Below are positions 44,217-53,336 of a DNA stretch of 64,000 bases, piece by piece (within the stretch, counting starts at the first letter, position 1; each line of letters begins with the position of its first letter). Position numbers and translations under genes: made by a program. The notes beneath the pieces are model-generated. The model had not been told where the DNA came from. It was given only the letters and a program-made list of their open reading frames with translations, and ran no database searches. The stretch is from the NCBI RefSeq assembly GCF_049670895.1, contig NZ_CP187170.1, one strand, 5' to 3'. This stretch comes from Pasteurella sp049670895. Its GTDB lineage: Bacteria; Pseudomonadota; Gammaproteobacteria; Enterobacterales; Pasteurellaceae.

Positions 44217-46352
44217 ATGAAACAAGCTTTATTTGTGCTGAATTTATTTACGGTTGCGTTGAGTTCTGTCGCTTTGGCGACACCGCCCGCCCCTGAACCC
44301 CCACCCAAAAAAATGGAAAAAGCTGCCGCTTATGTTGTCCCCGTCACAGACATCCCTTCCCCACAGGGGGCAATAATACAAGAACATACCAAGGAAGAAA
44401 CTGAAGCGAAAAACAGCATAAAGGACAAGCGTCATTCACGACAAAAACAACGTGAAATATATCAAAAAATGCAACAATTGCTTGCTCGTTCACACAGTCC
44501 AACCACGCTGGATCTTGCACAAAAACTGTTAAACCAGATCACCGACTACCCACTTTATCCTTATGCCCAATATCAGCTCTTCAAAGCGAAAAAAGACGCC
44601 TTGAGCCTGAAAGACGTGCAGGATTACGCAACCCGTTATCCTTCCTTACATCTGGTCGATGCCTTGAAAAAAGAGTGGTTAGAACAGGCTAAAAAACAAA
44701 AAAATTGGCAAGATATGCTCAATCACCGTGCATTTTTAGAAACTGACACCGCATCACGCTGTCTCTTGCTAGAGGCTGAAGCCAAAATAGCAGAAAAAAA
44801 GACCGCACTTTCAGCCCAATGGAAAAAGACCCTGCAATCGCTTTGGCTAACAGGGGCAAATTTACCGCCTGCTTGCGATAGCCCCCTTTCCCTTTGGCAC
44901 GCCGACACCCCAATGAGTCATGAGCTGATCAAACAACGGGCATTACTGATTTTTGAGGCAAGAAACGCACAATTGCTCAATGCATTACAGACACAAACCC
45001 AAGATCCTGACCTCAAACATTGGCTCGCCCAATTACTTCAATTATTACGGCATCCAAGCCAGCTGACTCATCAAGACCACCTTTTTTACCCTGTTCATGG
45101 GGAAAATGATGACAGTAAAAAGCGAGTGTATCTCTCACTTTTCCCACATTTTGTGAAAACGCTCAAGGAAAGTGCGATAGAAAATCGCCAAGATCCTTTC
45201 GCCCCTTATGCAATATGGCGTCAAGATCTCAATCTTACCCCTCAACAAACACAGCGTTGGCAGAACGCCCTAATTAGCCAGTTGTTTGATAGTGAAGATC
45301 CCCGTCTTCAACAATGGCGGGATAAAATGCTTATCGACCTCAAAGATGACACCTTAACTGAACGCCGTATTCGGACTGCCATTCGGGAAAAAACGCCACT
45401 GCAACCTTGGTTAGCCCTATTATCGGATCGTGCGAAAAACAAAGATGAGTGGCAATATTGGCAAGCCAAGGTGTTAGAACATAGTCCTCAAACGCAAGAG
45501 AAGGCGACATCCATATTACAGGCACTACGCAAAAAACGAGGCTTTTACCCATTATTGGCAAGCCAAGAGTTAAATCTGCCTTATGAACCTGAAATGAAAG
45601 TCTTCCATGCCCAACAAGCATCGCCCATCACACAGTTTTTTGCAGATGAGTTAGCTCAAATTGAAGAATTAAAATACGTTAATGACAGTCGTTATCTCAA
45701 TCTTGCTTGGAAAACCTTGTTAGATCGTGCAACCTTTGAACAAAAACTTGCCCTCGCCGATTATGCGGAAAAACAAGGCTGGTTTGATTTATCCGTTGAA
45801 GCCACCATTCAAGCCAAAGCATGGGATTATTTAGCATTACGCCTGCCCAACGCCTATTTAGACTGGTTTGATTTACATTTGGAAAATAAAAAGATCAGCC
45901 GCACTTTTGCCATGGCAATTGCTCGCCAAGAAAGTGCATGGAAAGCCCAAGCCACTTCACACGCCAATGCCAGAGGCTTAATGCAATTGCTGCCGACAAC
46001 GGCGAAACAAACGGCACAGAAACAAGGCTTGCCTTACACTCACGAAAACCAATTATTTGATCCATTCGATAATATCATGTTAGGCACCACCCATTTACAA
46101 GAACTGTATGAAATTTATGGCAATAACCGCATTTTGATTGCAGCTGCCTATAATGCAGGGGTAAGCCGTGTCAATAACTGGTTAGCGAAAACAAACAACC
46201 GCTTAACCATGGCTGAGTTTGTTGCCGCCATTCCGTTTTATGAAACCCGTGATTATGTGAAAAATGTTTTAACTTATGACCTGTATTACCAACAATTACA
46301 GCATCAACGCCAGCAAAAATTTAGCAAAGAAGAAGACAATCGGTTATACTAG
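44217..46352 (+). CDS. slt: soluble lytic murein transglycosylase
   Basis: Periplasmic enzyme (Slt70 type) that cuts glycan strands. 711 residues: signal peptide ending near LATPP, then a proline-rich linker (PPAPEPPPKK), a long all-helical superhelix (about 60-530), and the C-terminal SLT catalytic domain with Glu in ARQESAWK near 571 and ARGLMQLLPTTAKQ. The gene's last bases overlap the Trp operator of trpR: the TAG stop is part of an ACTAGT half-site. One uptake sequence near 44803. Confidence 0.95.
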   Translation: MKQALFVLNLFTVALSSVALATPPAPEPPPKKMEKAAAYVVPVTDIPSPQGAIIQEHTKEETEAKNSIKDKRHSRQKQREIYQKMQQLLARSHSPTTLDLAQKLLNQITDYPLYPYAQYQLFKAKKDALSLKDVQDYATRYPSLHLVDALKKEWLEQAKKQKNWQDMLNHRAFLETDTASRCLLLEAEAKIAEKKTALSAQWKKTLQSLWLTGANLPPACDSPLSLWHADTPMSHELIKQRALLIFEARNAQLLNALQTQTQDPDLKHWLAQLLQLLRHPSQLTHQDHLFYPVHGENDDSKKRVYLSLFPHFVKTLKESAIENRQDPFAPYAIWRQDLNLTPQQTQRWQNALISQLFDSEDPRLQQWRDKMLIDLKDDTLTERRIRTAIREKTPLQPWLALLSDRAKNKDEWQYWQAKVLEHSPQTQEKATSILQALRKKRGFYPLLASQELNLPYEPEMKVFHAQQASPITQFFADELAQIEELKYVNDSRYLNLAWKTLLDRATFEQKLALADYAEKQGWFDLSVEATIQAKAWDYLALRLPNAYLDWFDLHLENKKISRTFAMAIARQESAWKAQATSHANARGLMQLLPTTAKQTAQKQGLPYTHENQLFDPFDNIMLGTTHLQELYEIYGNNRILIAAAYNAGVSRVNNWLAKTNNRLTMAEFVAAIPFYETRDYVKNVLTYDLYYQQLQHQRQQKFSKEEDNRLY

Positions 46353-46363
46353 TGTACTAGTAC
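46346..46363. promoter_or_regulatory. trpR: Trp operator before trpR
   Basis: ACTAGT-GT-ACTAGT inside ATACTAGTGTACTAGTAC is the TrpR operator pattern (consensus GTACTAGTTAACTAGTAC). It overlaps the slt stop codon and lies 20 bp before the trpR ATG, so TrpR should autoregulate. Confidence 0.9.
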
Positions 46364-46382
46364 CTCAGAAAAGGAAAATATT

Positions 46383-46691
46383 ATGTATCTCAGTAGAAAC
46401 CTTGAGCAATGGCACGCTTTCGTTGAAATATTAAAAATGGCATTTGCAGAAGGGAAAGAACAGGAAGTTTTAACACTTTTATTAACCCCTGATGAACGTG
46501 ATTCTGTCGGGCTTCGTTTGCAAATCGTCGCACAATTACTCGAGAAAAGCTTGCCACAACGTGAAATTCAGCAAAATCTCAATACCAGTGCCGCCACCAT
46601 TACCCGTGGATCAAATATGATTAAAACCATGCCACCTGATTTTATGGATTGGATCAAAACAAAACTCAATGAGCAAAGCAAAAAAGACTAA
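46383..46691 (+). CDS. trpR: trp operon repressor
   Basis: 102-residue tryptophan-dependent repressor. The dimerisation helices (WHAFVEILKMAF) are followed by LLTPDERDSVGLRLQIVAQLL and the helix-turn-helix REIQQNLNTSAATITRGSNMIKTMP. Preceded by its own operator. The 3' end overlaps mtgA by 23 bp in another frame; slt-trpR order is also that of E. coli. Confidence 0.97.
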   Translation: MYLSRNLEQWHAFVEILKMAFAEGKEQEVLTLLLTPDERDSVGLRLQIVAQLLEKSLPQREIQQNLNTSAATITRGSNMIKTMPPDFMDWIKTKLNEQSKKD

Positions 46692-47412
46692 AACTCGCTT
46701 TCCCTATTTAGGTTTTTGGCATCAAAGTCAACGCATTTTATACCGCACTTTTTCGCTCTTTGTATTAGGCTTGATTGGGCTAACTTTGCTATTTCGTGTT
46801 GTCCCCATTCCCTTTTCCTCTTACATGGTGCAGAAAAAAGTCAGCCACCTATTACAAGGCGATTTTAATTATCCACTCCATTATCAATGGGTCAGTTTAG
46901 ATAATATTGCTTGGCAGATGCAACTTGCCGTGATTGCTAGCGAAGACCAACGTTTTCCCGATCATCACGGCTTTGATTGGAAAGCCATCAAAACTGCCTT
47001 AAAACAAAATAAAAAAGCGAAAAAAACGCTGCGAGGGGCATCGACTATCAGTCAACAAACCGCCAAAAATTTATATTTATGGCATGGGAAAGATTGGCTA
47101 AGAAAAGGGATCGAAGTGCCTCTCACCTTCATGCTTGAAACACTGTGGTCGAAACAACGGATTTTAGAAGTGTATTTAAATATTGCAGAATTTGGCGAGG
47201 GGATTTTTGGTGTTGAAGCGGCAAGTCAACATTATTTCCACAAATCAGCCAAGCAATTAACCGCATCAGAAGCAGCCCGTTTAGCAGCGATTTTGCCCAA
47301 TCCCATTTTGTTTAAAGCGAATGCCCCTAGTGCTTATGTTCGACAACGACAACAACATATTCAGCGTCAAATGCAGCTATTAGGCAAAGCCTATTTAACG
47401 CAGTTGGAATAA
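46669..47412 (+). CDS. mtgA: monofunctional peptidoglycan glycosyltransferase
   Basis: Family GT51 enzyme polymerising lipid II. 247 residues: basic N terminus, one membrane anchor (about 25-45), then the catalytic region AVIASEDQRFPDHHGFDW (Glu near 91), RGASTISQQTAKNLYLWHGKDWLRKG and EVYLNIAEFGEGIFGVEAAS. The start ATG lies within trpR (23-bp overlap). Places TrpR control next to murein synthesis only by gene overlap; no known functional link. Confidence 0.95.
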   Translation: MSKAKKTKTRFPYLGFWHQSQRILYRTFSLFVLGLIGLTLLFRVVPIPFSSYMVQKKVSHLLQGDFNYPLHYQWVSLDNIAWQMQLAVIASEDQRFPDHHGFDWKAIKTALKQNKKAKKTLRGASTISQQTAKNLYLWHGKDWLRKGIEVPLTFMLETLWSKQRILEVYLNIAEFGEGIFGVEAASQHYFHKSAKQLTASEAARLAAILPNPILFKANAPSAYVRQRQQHIQRQMQLLGKAYLTQLE

Positions 47413-47499
47413 CAGGGTTTGTGAAAGTGCGGTGGATTTCAAAAAAGTTTTGATAAAAAAATGTCCTTCCTAAATTCTCTTAAGACAAGAACAGACAAC

Positions 47500-47533
47500 A
47501 ATCCCTCGAAGCGAAACCTCGAGGGATTTTTTG
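47500..47533 (+). terminator. mtgA terminator
   Basis: AATCCCTCGA / TCGAGGGATT stem with a 9-base loop and a TTTTTG tail. An uptake sequence lies upstream near 47424. Confidence 0.9.
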
Positions 47534-47563
47534 TTTTGAGCCGAGAGGCATTTATCCTAACGG

Positions 47564-48055
47564 TTAGTCTCTAAAATTATTAAATTGGAAAGGTTGCCCA
47601 AGATCGGCACCTTTCACTAACTGAATCACCGCTTGTAGGTCATCTCGGGATTTGCCCGTTACACGCACTTGCTCGCCTTGAATCTGGGTTTGTACTTTCA
47701 ACTTAGATTCTTTAATCAACTTGGTGATTTTTTTCGCCATGTCTGACTCAATCCCTTGTTTTAATTTAATTTCTTTGCTGTATGTTTTCCCACTGTGTTC
47801 ATAATCTGTTGGAATATCCAAAGAACTGGAATCAATACTACGTTTAATACAAGCATTACGTAAAATTTCCACTAATTGTTCCACTTGGAAATCCGATTCA
47901 CTTGACACGTTAATGGTCTCATTTTTTTCGTTTAATTCAATTGAGGCTTGTACGTTACGGAAATCCCAACGATTGGTGAGTTCACGATTGGCATTTTCTA
48001 CCGCATTACGCACTTCATGCAGGGTAATTTCAGAAACAATATCAAAAGAAGGCAT
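47564..48055 (-). CDS. YajQ family nucleotide-binding protein
   Basis: 163 residues opening MPSFDIVSEITLHEVRNAVENANREL, with NRWDFRNVQASIELNEK and a C-terminal VRVTGKSRDDLQAVIQLVKG; this is the YajQ/UPF0234 family. Homologues bind cyclic di-GMP in Xanthomonas and GTP/ATP or tRNA elsewhere; the H. influenzae member (HI1034) has a solved two-domain ferredoxin-like structure. It follows serB by 14 bp on the same strand. Confidence 0.94.
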   Translation of the reverse strand: MPSFDIVSEITLHEVRNAVENANRELTNRWDFRNVQASIELNEKNETINVSSESDFQVEQLVEILRNACIKRSIDSSSLDIPTDYEHSGKTYSKEIKLKQGIESDMAKKITKLIKESKLKVQTQIQGEQVRVTGKSRDDLQAVIQLVKGADLGQPFQFNNFRD

Positions 48056-48069
48056 AATTACTCCTCATC

Positions 48070-49020
48070 TCATTTAGTTAATTTATCATTGGCACTTAAT
48101 AAACATAAAAGTGCACTAAAGTCAGCGAAGTTTACCACAGTTTGAGCTTGTTGTTGTACTTTTGGCTTCGCATGTAACGCTACCCCCAAACCAGCCATCG
48201 CTAACATCGGCAGATCATTTGCCCCATCACCAATGGCGACTGTATGTTGTAAATCGATCTTAAAGGTTTCTGCCAACTGCCCTAAGGTTTCCGCTTTATA
48301 TTGTGCATCCACCACTTTTCCTTCGACTTGCCCCGTTAAAATGCCCTTTTCAATAGCAAACTGATTCGCCACCGTATGATCAAGCATTAAACGTTGCTTG
48401 AGATGTTCCGTAAAATAGGTAAATCCCCCTGAGGCAATGGCGGTTTTCCAACCATATTGCTGTAACACCGCTAAGGTGTCTTCTAAGCCTGGCATAAGAG
48501 GCAGATTATCACGCACGGTGGTTAAAATTGTTTCTGGTGCCCCTTCTAAGGTCGCCACACGACGGCGTAAGCTTTGCTCAAAATCCAATTCACCTCGCAT
48601 TGCCTGTGCAGTAATAGACGACACCAGTTCCCCCGTGCCCGCTAATTTCGCAATTTCATCAATACACTCAATTTGAATGGCTGTGGAATCCATATCCATC
48701 ACCAATAAGCCCGCTTGGGATAAACGTGGAGTAAAATTGATTAATGCCAAATCCAGTGATAATGCATGAGCATAGGCAACATATTCCGTTTTCCAGCTTC
48801 CTTTGAATAACGCAACAGTATTGTGTAATACATTCCAAACCTCTAAAATGATAAAATTTTCACCGCACTTTTGCTGAAATTGTTGCAATGCACACACATC
48901 AAGGGTGGAACCATATAAAATAAAGGTATCATGACCTTGCGTGATGTCATTGTGCTGAAAAAATGGGGTTGGAAAAGAAGGAAAAGACTGCGTAATGGTC
49001 GCGAGATTTTTTGCTTGCAT
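48070..49020 (-). CDS. serB: phosphoserine phosphatase
   Basis: Last step of serine synthesis. 316 residues; a variable N-terminal domain, then the HAD phosphatase: motif I MDMDSTAIQIECIDEIA near 107-123, motif II TAIASGGF and motif III GDGANDLPMLAMAGLGVALHAKP. One uptake sequence near 48864. It diverges from ytjB, the same arrangement as serB/ytjB in E. coli. Confidence 0.96.
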   Translation of the reverse strand: MQAKNLATITQSFPSFPTPFFQHNDITQGHDTFILYGSTLDVCALQQFQQKCGENFIILEVWNVLHNTVALFKGSWKTEYVAYAHALSLDLALINFTPRLSQAGLLVMDMDSTAIQIECIDEIAKLAGTGELVSSITAQAMRGELDFEQSLRRRVATLEGAPETILTTVRDNLPLMPGLEDTLAVLQQYGWKTAIASGGFTYFTEHLKQRLMLDHTVANQFAIEKGILTGQVEGKVVDAQYKAETLGQLAETFKIDLQHTVAIGDGANDLPMLAMAGLGVALHAKPKVQQQAQTVVNFADFSALLCLLSANDKLTK

Positions 49021-49082
49021 AGAAAATCCTGTAACTTATCATTTTAAAAAAACAAAGTGGCGGTATTCTAGCCTATTTACCG

Positions 49083-49778
49083 ATGTTGGGGAAAAATAAC
49101 TTGCATTTAACCAAAGAAAAATTCATCAAATTAAGCATGATCACGACGATCATTCTCTTTTGCATTGGCACCATGTCCGTGATTTTATATGGTGTACAGC
49201 AATTCAAACTGGGTTCACAGCTGGCAAGTGTGAATCAAGTGTCGAACCTTTCACATTTATTAGTCCGTCAACAAGCAAATTTATTTTCCATGCTCTTCGT
49301 CAATAATGCAAAAATCGAGAAACTCACGGAAAATTTAGATACCTTCGCCAAGGAAGAATTTGTGCTTGATGCCGCCATTTATGGACAAAATGGTGAACTG
49401 CTCGTCCAAACTAGCCTCTCCAAAGATTTACGTAATACACTTGGCTTAAACCAAGAAAGCGTCAGAGACAATAATAGCCAACAAATCGTGGAACCTATTT
49501 ATTCTTCAAATGGTCTTGAAGGCTTTTTACGTGTCACCTTTGATGCTAAATATGGCAACACCACACAAAACAAAATTAACCAAATTTTCCACCAACTTTA
49601 TGGTGAATTAATTATTGTTTTTTTGGCGGGCGTTTTGTTGGCAAGCTCAATCCATTATTTTTTAAGCCATTATCGTCGAGCCTATCGAAAACCCATAGAA
49701 AACAAACCAATAAAAGCCTTAAAAGCCACCAATAATCCGCAAAATTATCACCGTCGTCGTCGAAAATGGAATAAATAA
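49083..49778 (+). CDS. YtjB/Smp-like membrane protein
   Basis: 231 residues with one transmembrane segment near 18-40, a periplasmic region of about 130 residues (VNQVSNLSHLLVRQQANLFSML...), a second membrane segment near 180-200, and a very basic C-terminal tail (HRRRRKWNK). The position divergent from serB matches E. coli smp/ytjB, and the topology agrees. Function unknown; the periplasmic part resembles a sensor-like domain only loosely. Confidence 0.85.
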   Translation: MLGKNNLHLTKEKFIKLSMITTIILFCIGTMSVILYGVQQFKLGSQLASVNQVSNLSHLLVRQQANLFSMLFVNNAKIEKLTENLDTFAKEEFVLDAAIYGQNGELLVQTSLSKDLRNTLGLNQESVRDNNSQQIVEPIYSSNGLEGFLRVTFDAKYGNTTQNKINQIFHQLYGELIIVFLAGVLLASSIHYFLSHYRRAYRKPIENKPIKALKATNNPQNYHRRRRKWNK

Positions 49779-49814
49779 AAAATAAAAAAGAAGAAAGAAG
49801 AAAGAAAAGAATAA

Positions 49815-49846
49815 AAAAAAACCGCACAATGAATGTGCGGTTTTTT
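49815..49846. terminator. bidirectional terminator between ytjB and rpsT
   Basis: AAAAAACCGCACA / TGTGCGGTTTTTT hairpin with A-run and T-run on both sides. It looks like an uptake sequence but lacks the exact core. Confidence 0.92.
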
Positions 49847-49863
49847 GTGGTTAATCTAAAAAA

Positions 49864-50127
49864 TTATGCTAATTTTTTGATTTGTGCAGATAAGTTTGCT
49901 TTGTGGTTAGCAGCTTTATTTGCGTGGATTAAGCCTTTAGAAGCCATTCTATCCACCACTTTTTGCATTTCAACGAATGCTTTTTCTGCGACTGATTTAT
50001 CACCTGCTGCGACTGCTGCGTAAACTTTTTTAATGTAAGTACGCATCATTGAGCGTTGGCTTGCATTGTGCTGACGGCGTTTTTCTGATTGAACCGCACG
50101 TTTTTTAGCTGACTTGATATTAGCCAA
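49864..50127 (-). CDS. rpsT: 30S ribosomal protein S20
   Basis: 87 residues (MANIKSAKKRAVQSEKRRQHNASQRS). The start is a UUG at 50127, as in E. coli rpsT, with GGAG seven bases before it; another TTG two codons upstream would break the family start. In E. coli the UUG is needed for S20 feedback on its own translation, so the same may hold here. It diverges from murJ. Confidence 0.97.
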   Translation of the reverse strand: MANIKSAKKRAVQSEKRRQHNASQRSMMRTYIKKVYAAVAAGDKSVAEKAFVEMQKVVDRMASKGLIHANKAANHKANLSAQIKKLA

Positions 50128-50425
50128 GGTCAAACTCCTAAAATGATTTGTTAGTAAACGAGATAAATTAAAGGCGTAAAATATGCCTATTTTCTATGCT
50201 TTTGTCAATGACTAAGTAGTATTTGTCACTGAATTTTATTGTTGATTTTCGGTGAGACACAACCGAAAGTTAAGCATCGTTGTATCAATCAAGTGCTTTC
50301 AAGATAAGCTCACCAAACGATGTGGGCGAGATTTTAACAGTTTTTTTGCCTAGAATATAGCGTAAAAACAAAATTTCTATACAATTAAGCAAATTTTCTT
50401 CAATCACCCAATCGAGTACATTATT
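50128..50425. promoter_or_regulatory. rpsT/murJ divergent control region
   Basis: 298 bases without a gene. It must hold the promoters of both genes. A small inverted repeat TTTCGGT (50247-50253) / ACCGAAA (50262-50268) is visible, read in the rpsT leader or promoter direction; no operator that I recognise. Confidence 0.5.
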
Positions 50426-52000
50426 TTGAGCAAAGGATTATTAAGATCAGGTATTGTGGTCAGCTCAATGACCTTACTATCACGTATTTTAGGACTAGTA
50501 CGAGATGTTGTTATCGCCAATTTATTAGGTGCTGGTGTTGCCGCAGACGTATTTTTATTCGCAAACAAAATCCCCAATTTTTTACGCCGTTTATTTGCCG
50601 AAGGGGCATTTTCACAAGCCTTTGTGCCTGTTTTAGCCGAATATCAAAAAGCAGGCGATCTAGATAAAACACGAGAATTTATCGCCAAAGTATCAGGCAC
50701 CTTAGGCGGACTAGTGAGCTTAGTCACCGCCTTTGCCATGATTTTTTCCCCCGTTGTTGCCGCAATTTTTGGCACAGGCTGGTTTATTGATTGGTTTCAT
50801 GATGGCCCGAATGCGGAAAAATTTGAACAAGCATCTTTGCTATTGAAAGTCACCTTTCCTTATTTATGGTTTGTGACCTTCGTGGCGTTATCGGGGGCAA
50901 TTTTAAATACCATTGGTAAATTTGGGGTGATGTCGTTCTCCCCTGTATTACTGAATGTGGCAATGATTGCTACCGCACTTTTTTTAGCACCGCACATGGA
51001 CAGCCCCGATCTCGCCTTAGCCATCGGCATTTTTTTAGGGGGATTATTACAATTTCTGTTTCAAATTCCCTTTTTAAAACAAGCAGGCTTACTCGTCAGA
51101 CCAAAATGGGCATGGCACGATGAAGGGGTGAAAAAGATCCGCACCCTGATGATCCCCGCCCTATTTGGTGTGTCGGTGAGTCAAATTAACTTATTGCTTG
51201 ATACCCTCATTGCCAGTTTCCTGATGACAGGTTCCATTAGCTGGCTATATTATTCTGATCGCTTACTTGAATTTCCACTCGGCTTATTTGGTATTGCCAT
51301 TTCAACGGTGATTCTGCCCACACTGGCTCGTCATCATGTCAGTCGTCATGACAATTCCGCACAAAGTGCATTGGATTTTCGTCACACCTTGGATTGGGGC
51401 GTACGCATGATTTTATTGCTTGGTATGCCTGCAATGGTGGGCATTGCGATCTTAGCCCAGCCGTTATTGTTGGTCTTATTTATGCGGGGGAACTTTGGCT
51501 TAGCAGATGTACAAGCCGCTTCTCTTTCACTTTGGGCATTTAATGCGGGATTACTTAGCTTTATGCTGATCAAAATTTTAGCGAATGGCTATTATGCTCG
51601 CCAAGACACCAAAACCCCCGTTAAAATCGGGATCATCGCCATGGTAAGCAATATGGGCTTTAACTTACTCGCCATTCCTTTCAGCTATGTTGGATTAGCC
51701 ATGGCATCTGCCCTATCTGCCACATTGAATGCTTACTTGTTATATCGTGGCTTAGTCAAAGCAGAGGTCTATCACTTTAGTCGCCAAAGTGCGGTGTTTT
51801 TTGCAAAAGTATTGTGTGCTGCAAGCGTGATGGGACTGATTGTTTGGTATAACAGCCCAAGTTTATTTGCGTGGAGCGAAATGCACTTTTTCAATCGGAT
51901 TTATTGGCTGGCTTGGTTGATTGGTCTCGCCGTGATGGTGTATTTGGGTATGCTCGCCCTCCTTGGTATTCGCAAACGCCATTTAACCACCAAGGGATAA
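50426..52000 (+). CDS. murJ: lipid II flippase MurJ
   Basis: Moves lipid II across the inner membrane. 524 residues with about 14 helices; family motifs SMTLLSRILGLVRDVVIANLLGAG, the LFAEGAFSQAFVPVL segment, and SDRLLEFPLGLFGIAISTVILPTLARH. The start appears to be a TTG at 50426 (leading to SKGLLRSGIVVSSM), matching the H. influenzae N terminus. Two uptake sequences (near 50973, 51787). It precedes ribF-ileS, close to the enteric rpsT/ribF/ileS layout. Confidence 0.95.
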   Translation: MSKGLLRSGIVVSSMTLLSRILGLVRDVVIANLLGAGVAADVFLFANKIPNFLRRLFAEGAFSQAFVPVLAEYQKAGDLDKTREFIAKVSGTLGGLVSLVTAFAMIFSPVVAAIFGTGWFIDWFHDGPNAEKFEQASLLLKVTFPYLWFVTFVALSGAILNTIGKFGVMSFSPVLLNVAMIATALFLAPHMDSPDLALAIGIFLGGLLQFLFQIPFLKQAGLLVRPKWAWHDEGVKKIRTLMIPALFGVSVSQINLLLDTLIASFLMTGSISWLYYSDRLLEFPLGLFGIAISTVILPTLARHHVSRHDNSAQSALDFRHTLDWGVRMILLLGMPAMVGIAILAQPLLLVLFMRGNFGLADVQAASLSLWAFNAGLLSFMLIKILANGYYARQDTKTPVKIGIIAMVSNMGFNLLAIPFSYVGLAMASALSATLNAYLLYRGLVKAEVYHFSRQSAVFFAKVLCAASVMGLIVWYNSPSLFAWSEMHFFNRIYWLAWLIGLAVMVYLGMLALLGIRKRHLTTKG

Positions 52001-52097
52001 CAGGTTGCGTACACGAAAAAAAGATCCCTATTTGGGCGATTTCTGCTTATAATGCAGGGATAATTTTATAGCATCATTTCAAACGGATACCACTGTA

Positions 52098-53033
52098 ATG
52101 CGACTGATTCGTGGCATGCACAATTTACCTAAAAACTTATCAGGCTGTGCCCTCACTATTGGCAATTTTGATGGCGTACATTCCGGCCATCAAGCCATTT
52201 TACGGCACTTAAAAGAAAAAGCTGAGGCTCGACAACTCCCTGTCATGGTGATGTTATTTGAACCTCAGCCTCGTGAATATTTCACGGGGGAAAATGTCCC
52301 TGCACGTTTAATGCGTCTGCGAGATAAATTACACGCGCTTGCTCAAGCTGGCGTGGATTATGTGTTGTGTATCCGTTTTAATCAACATTTCGCCCAACTG
52401 AGTGCCGAAAGTTTTATTGAAGATTGGCTCGTAAAACAATTACAAGTCCGTTTTTTAAGTATTGGCGATGATTTCCGTTTTGGTGCCAAACGCCAAGGGG
52501 ATTTCAATTTACTCAAACAGGCGGGTGAAAAATTTGACTTTATTGTCGAAGATAACCACAGTTTCTGTGTTGATCGCTTACGCATCAGCAGTACCGCCAT
52601 TCGTGAAGCCTTAGCCAAGGATGACTTAGCACAAGCTGAAAAAATGCTCGGCAAACCTTACAGTATTTTGGGGCGTGTCGCACACGGCAATAAGTTGGGA
52701 CGAACCATAGGTTTTCCCACGGCAAACATTCCTTTACATCGTCAGGTCAATCCAGTCAAAGGGGTTTATGCGATTAAAGTGCGGTTAAAAAACGGTGAGA
52801 AGTATCAAGGGGTAGCAAATATTGGCTGTCGCCCAACGATCAATGGTGTCGTCCAGCTTTTAGAAGCACATTTATTTGATTTTAACCAAAATATTTATGG
52901 GAAATGCATTGAAGTTGAGCTGTGCCATAAAATCCGTAATGAGCAAAAATTTCCGTCCTTTGACGATCTCAAATTACAAATTTCTCGTGATGTGGAAAAA
53001 GCAAAAATCTTCTTTGCCACACAAACCAACTAA
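52098..53033 (+). CDS. ribF: bifunctional riboflavin kinase/FAD synthetase
   Basis: Makes FMN and FAD. 311 residues; the N-terminal nucleotidyltransferase has TIGNFDGVHSGHQAIL at 21-36 and GDDFRFGAKRQGD near 131; the C-terminal flavokinase has RVAHGNKLGRTIGFPTANI near 193-211. A -10-like TATAAT lies at about 52048. An uptake sequence near 52776 falls in the kinase domain. It lies upstream of ileS, as in E. coli. Confidence 0.96.
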   Translation: MRLIRGMHNLPKNLSGCALTIGNFDGVHSGHQAILRHLKEKAEARQLPVMVMLFEPQPREYFTGENVPARLMRLRDKLHALAQAGVDYVLCIRFNQHFAQLSAESFIEDWLVKQLQVRFLSIGDDFRFGAKRQGDFNLLKQAGEKFDFIVEDNHSFCVDRLRISSTAIREALAKDDLAQAEKMLGKPYSILGRVAHGNKLGRTIGFPTANIPLHRQVNPVKGVYAIKVRLKNGEKYQGVANIGCRPTINGVVQLLEAHLFDFNQNIYGKCIEVELCHKIRNEQKFPSFDDLKLQISRDVEKAKIFFATQTN

Positions 53034-53336
53034 TCGCTTTTTCATTTTTTATCATGTCTTGACACCGTCTTATCGGTCGGCGAACTTTCTTAAAAAGTTA
53101 GACGGTGCAAGTGCCATATACTACATGGATACTGACGATTTTTTCGGCTAAAAAGCCCCTCATTTACGATAATGAGAAATGCGGTTCATGTTAAAAATTC
53201 TTCGAAAATTGACCGCACTTTTCGTATAATGTGTAAATTCTTTCCAATAAATTATGGCTTTTACTTTCATTCTATTTAAAAAAAGGCTATAACTAACCGA
53301 TTTTGTTTTTAATTTCGATTTATCTGGACCAATACA
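53034..53336. other. ribF-ileS intergenic region with hairpin and promoter
   Basis: 303 bases without a gene. An interrupted stem CACCGTCT (53063-53070), AACTTT (53083-53088), AAAGTT (53094-53099), AGACGGTG (53100-53107) is visible, in which the 3' arm is continuous and the 5' arm has a 12-base bulge. A small hairpin CTCATT/AATGAG follows near 53159-53176. An uptake sequence (about 53212) abuts a -10 TATAAT (53225-53230), the likely ileS promoter, leaving a leader of roughly 100 nt. Confidence 0.55.
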
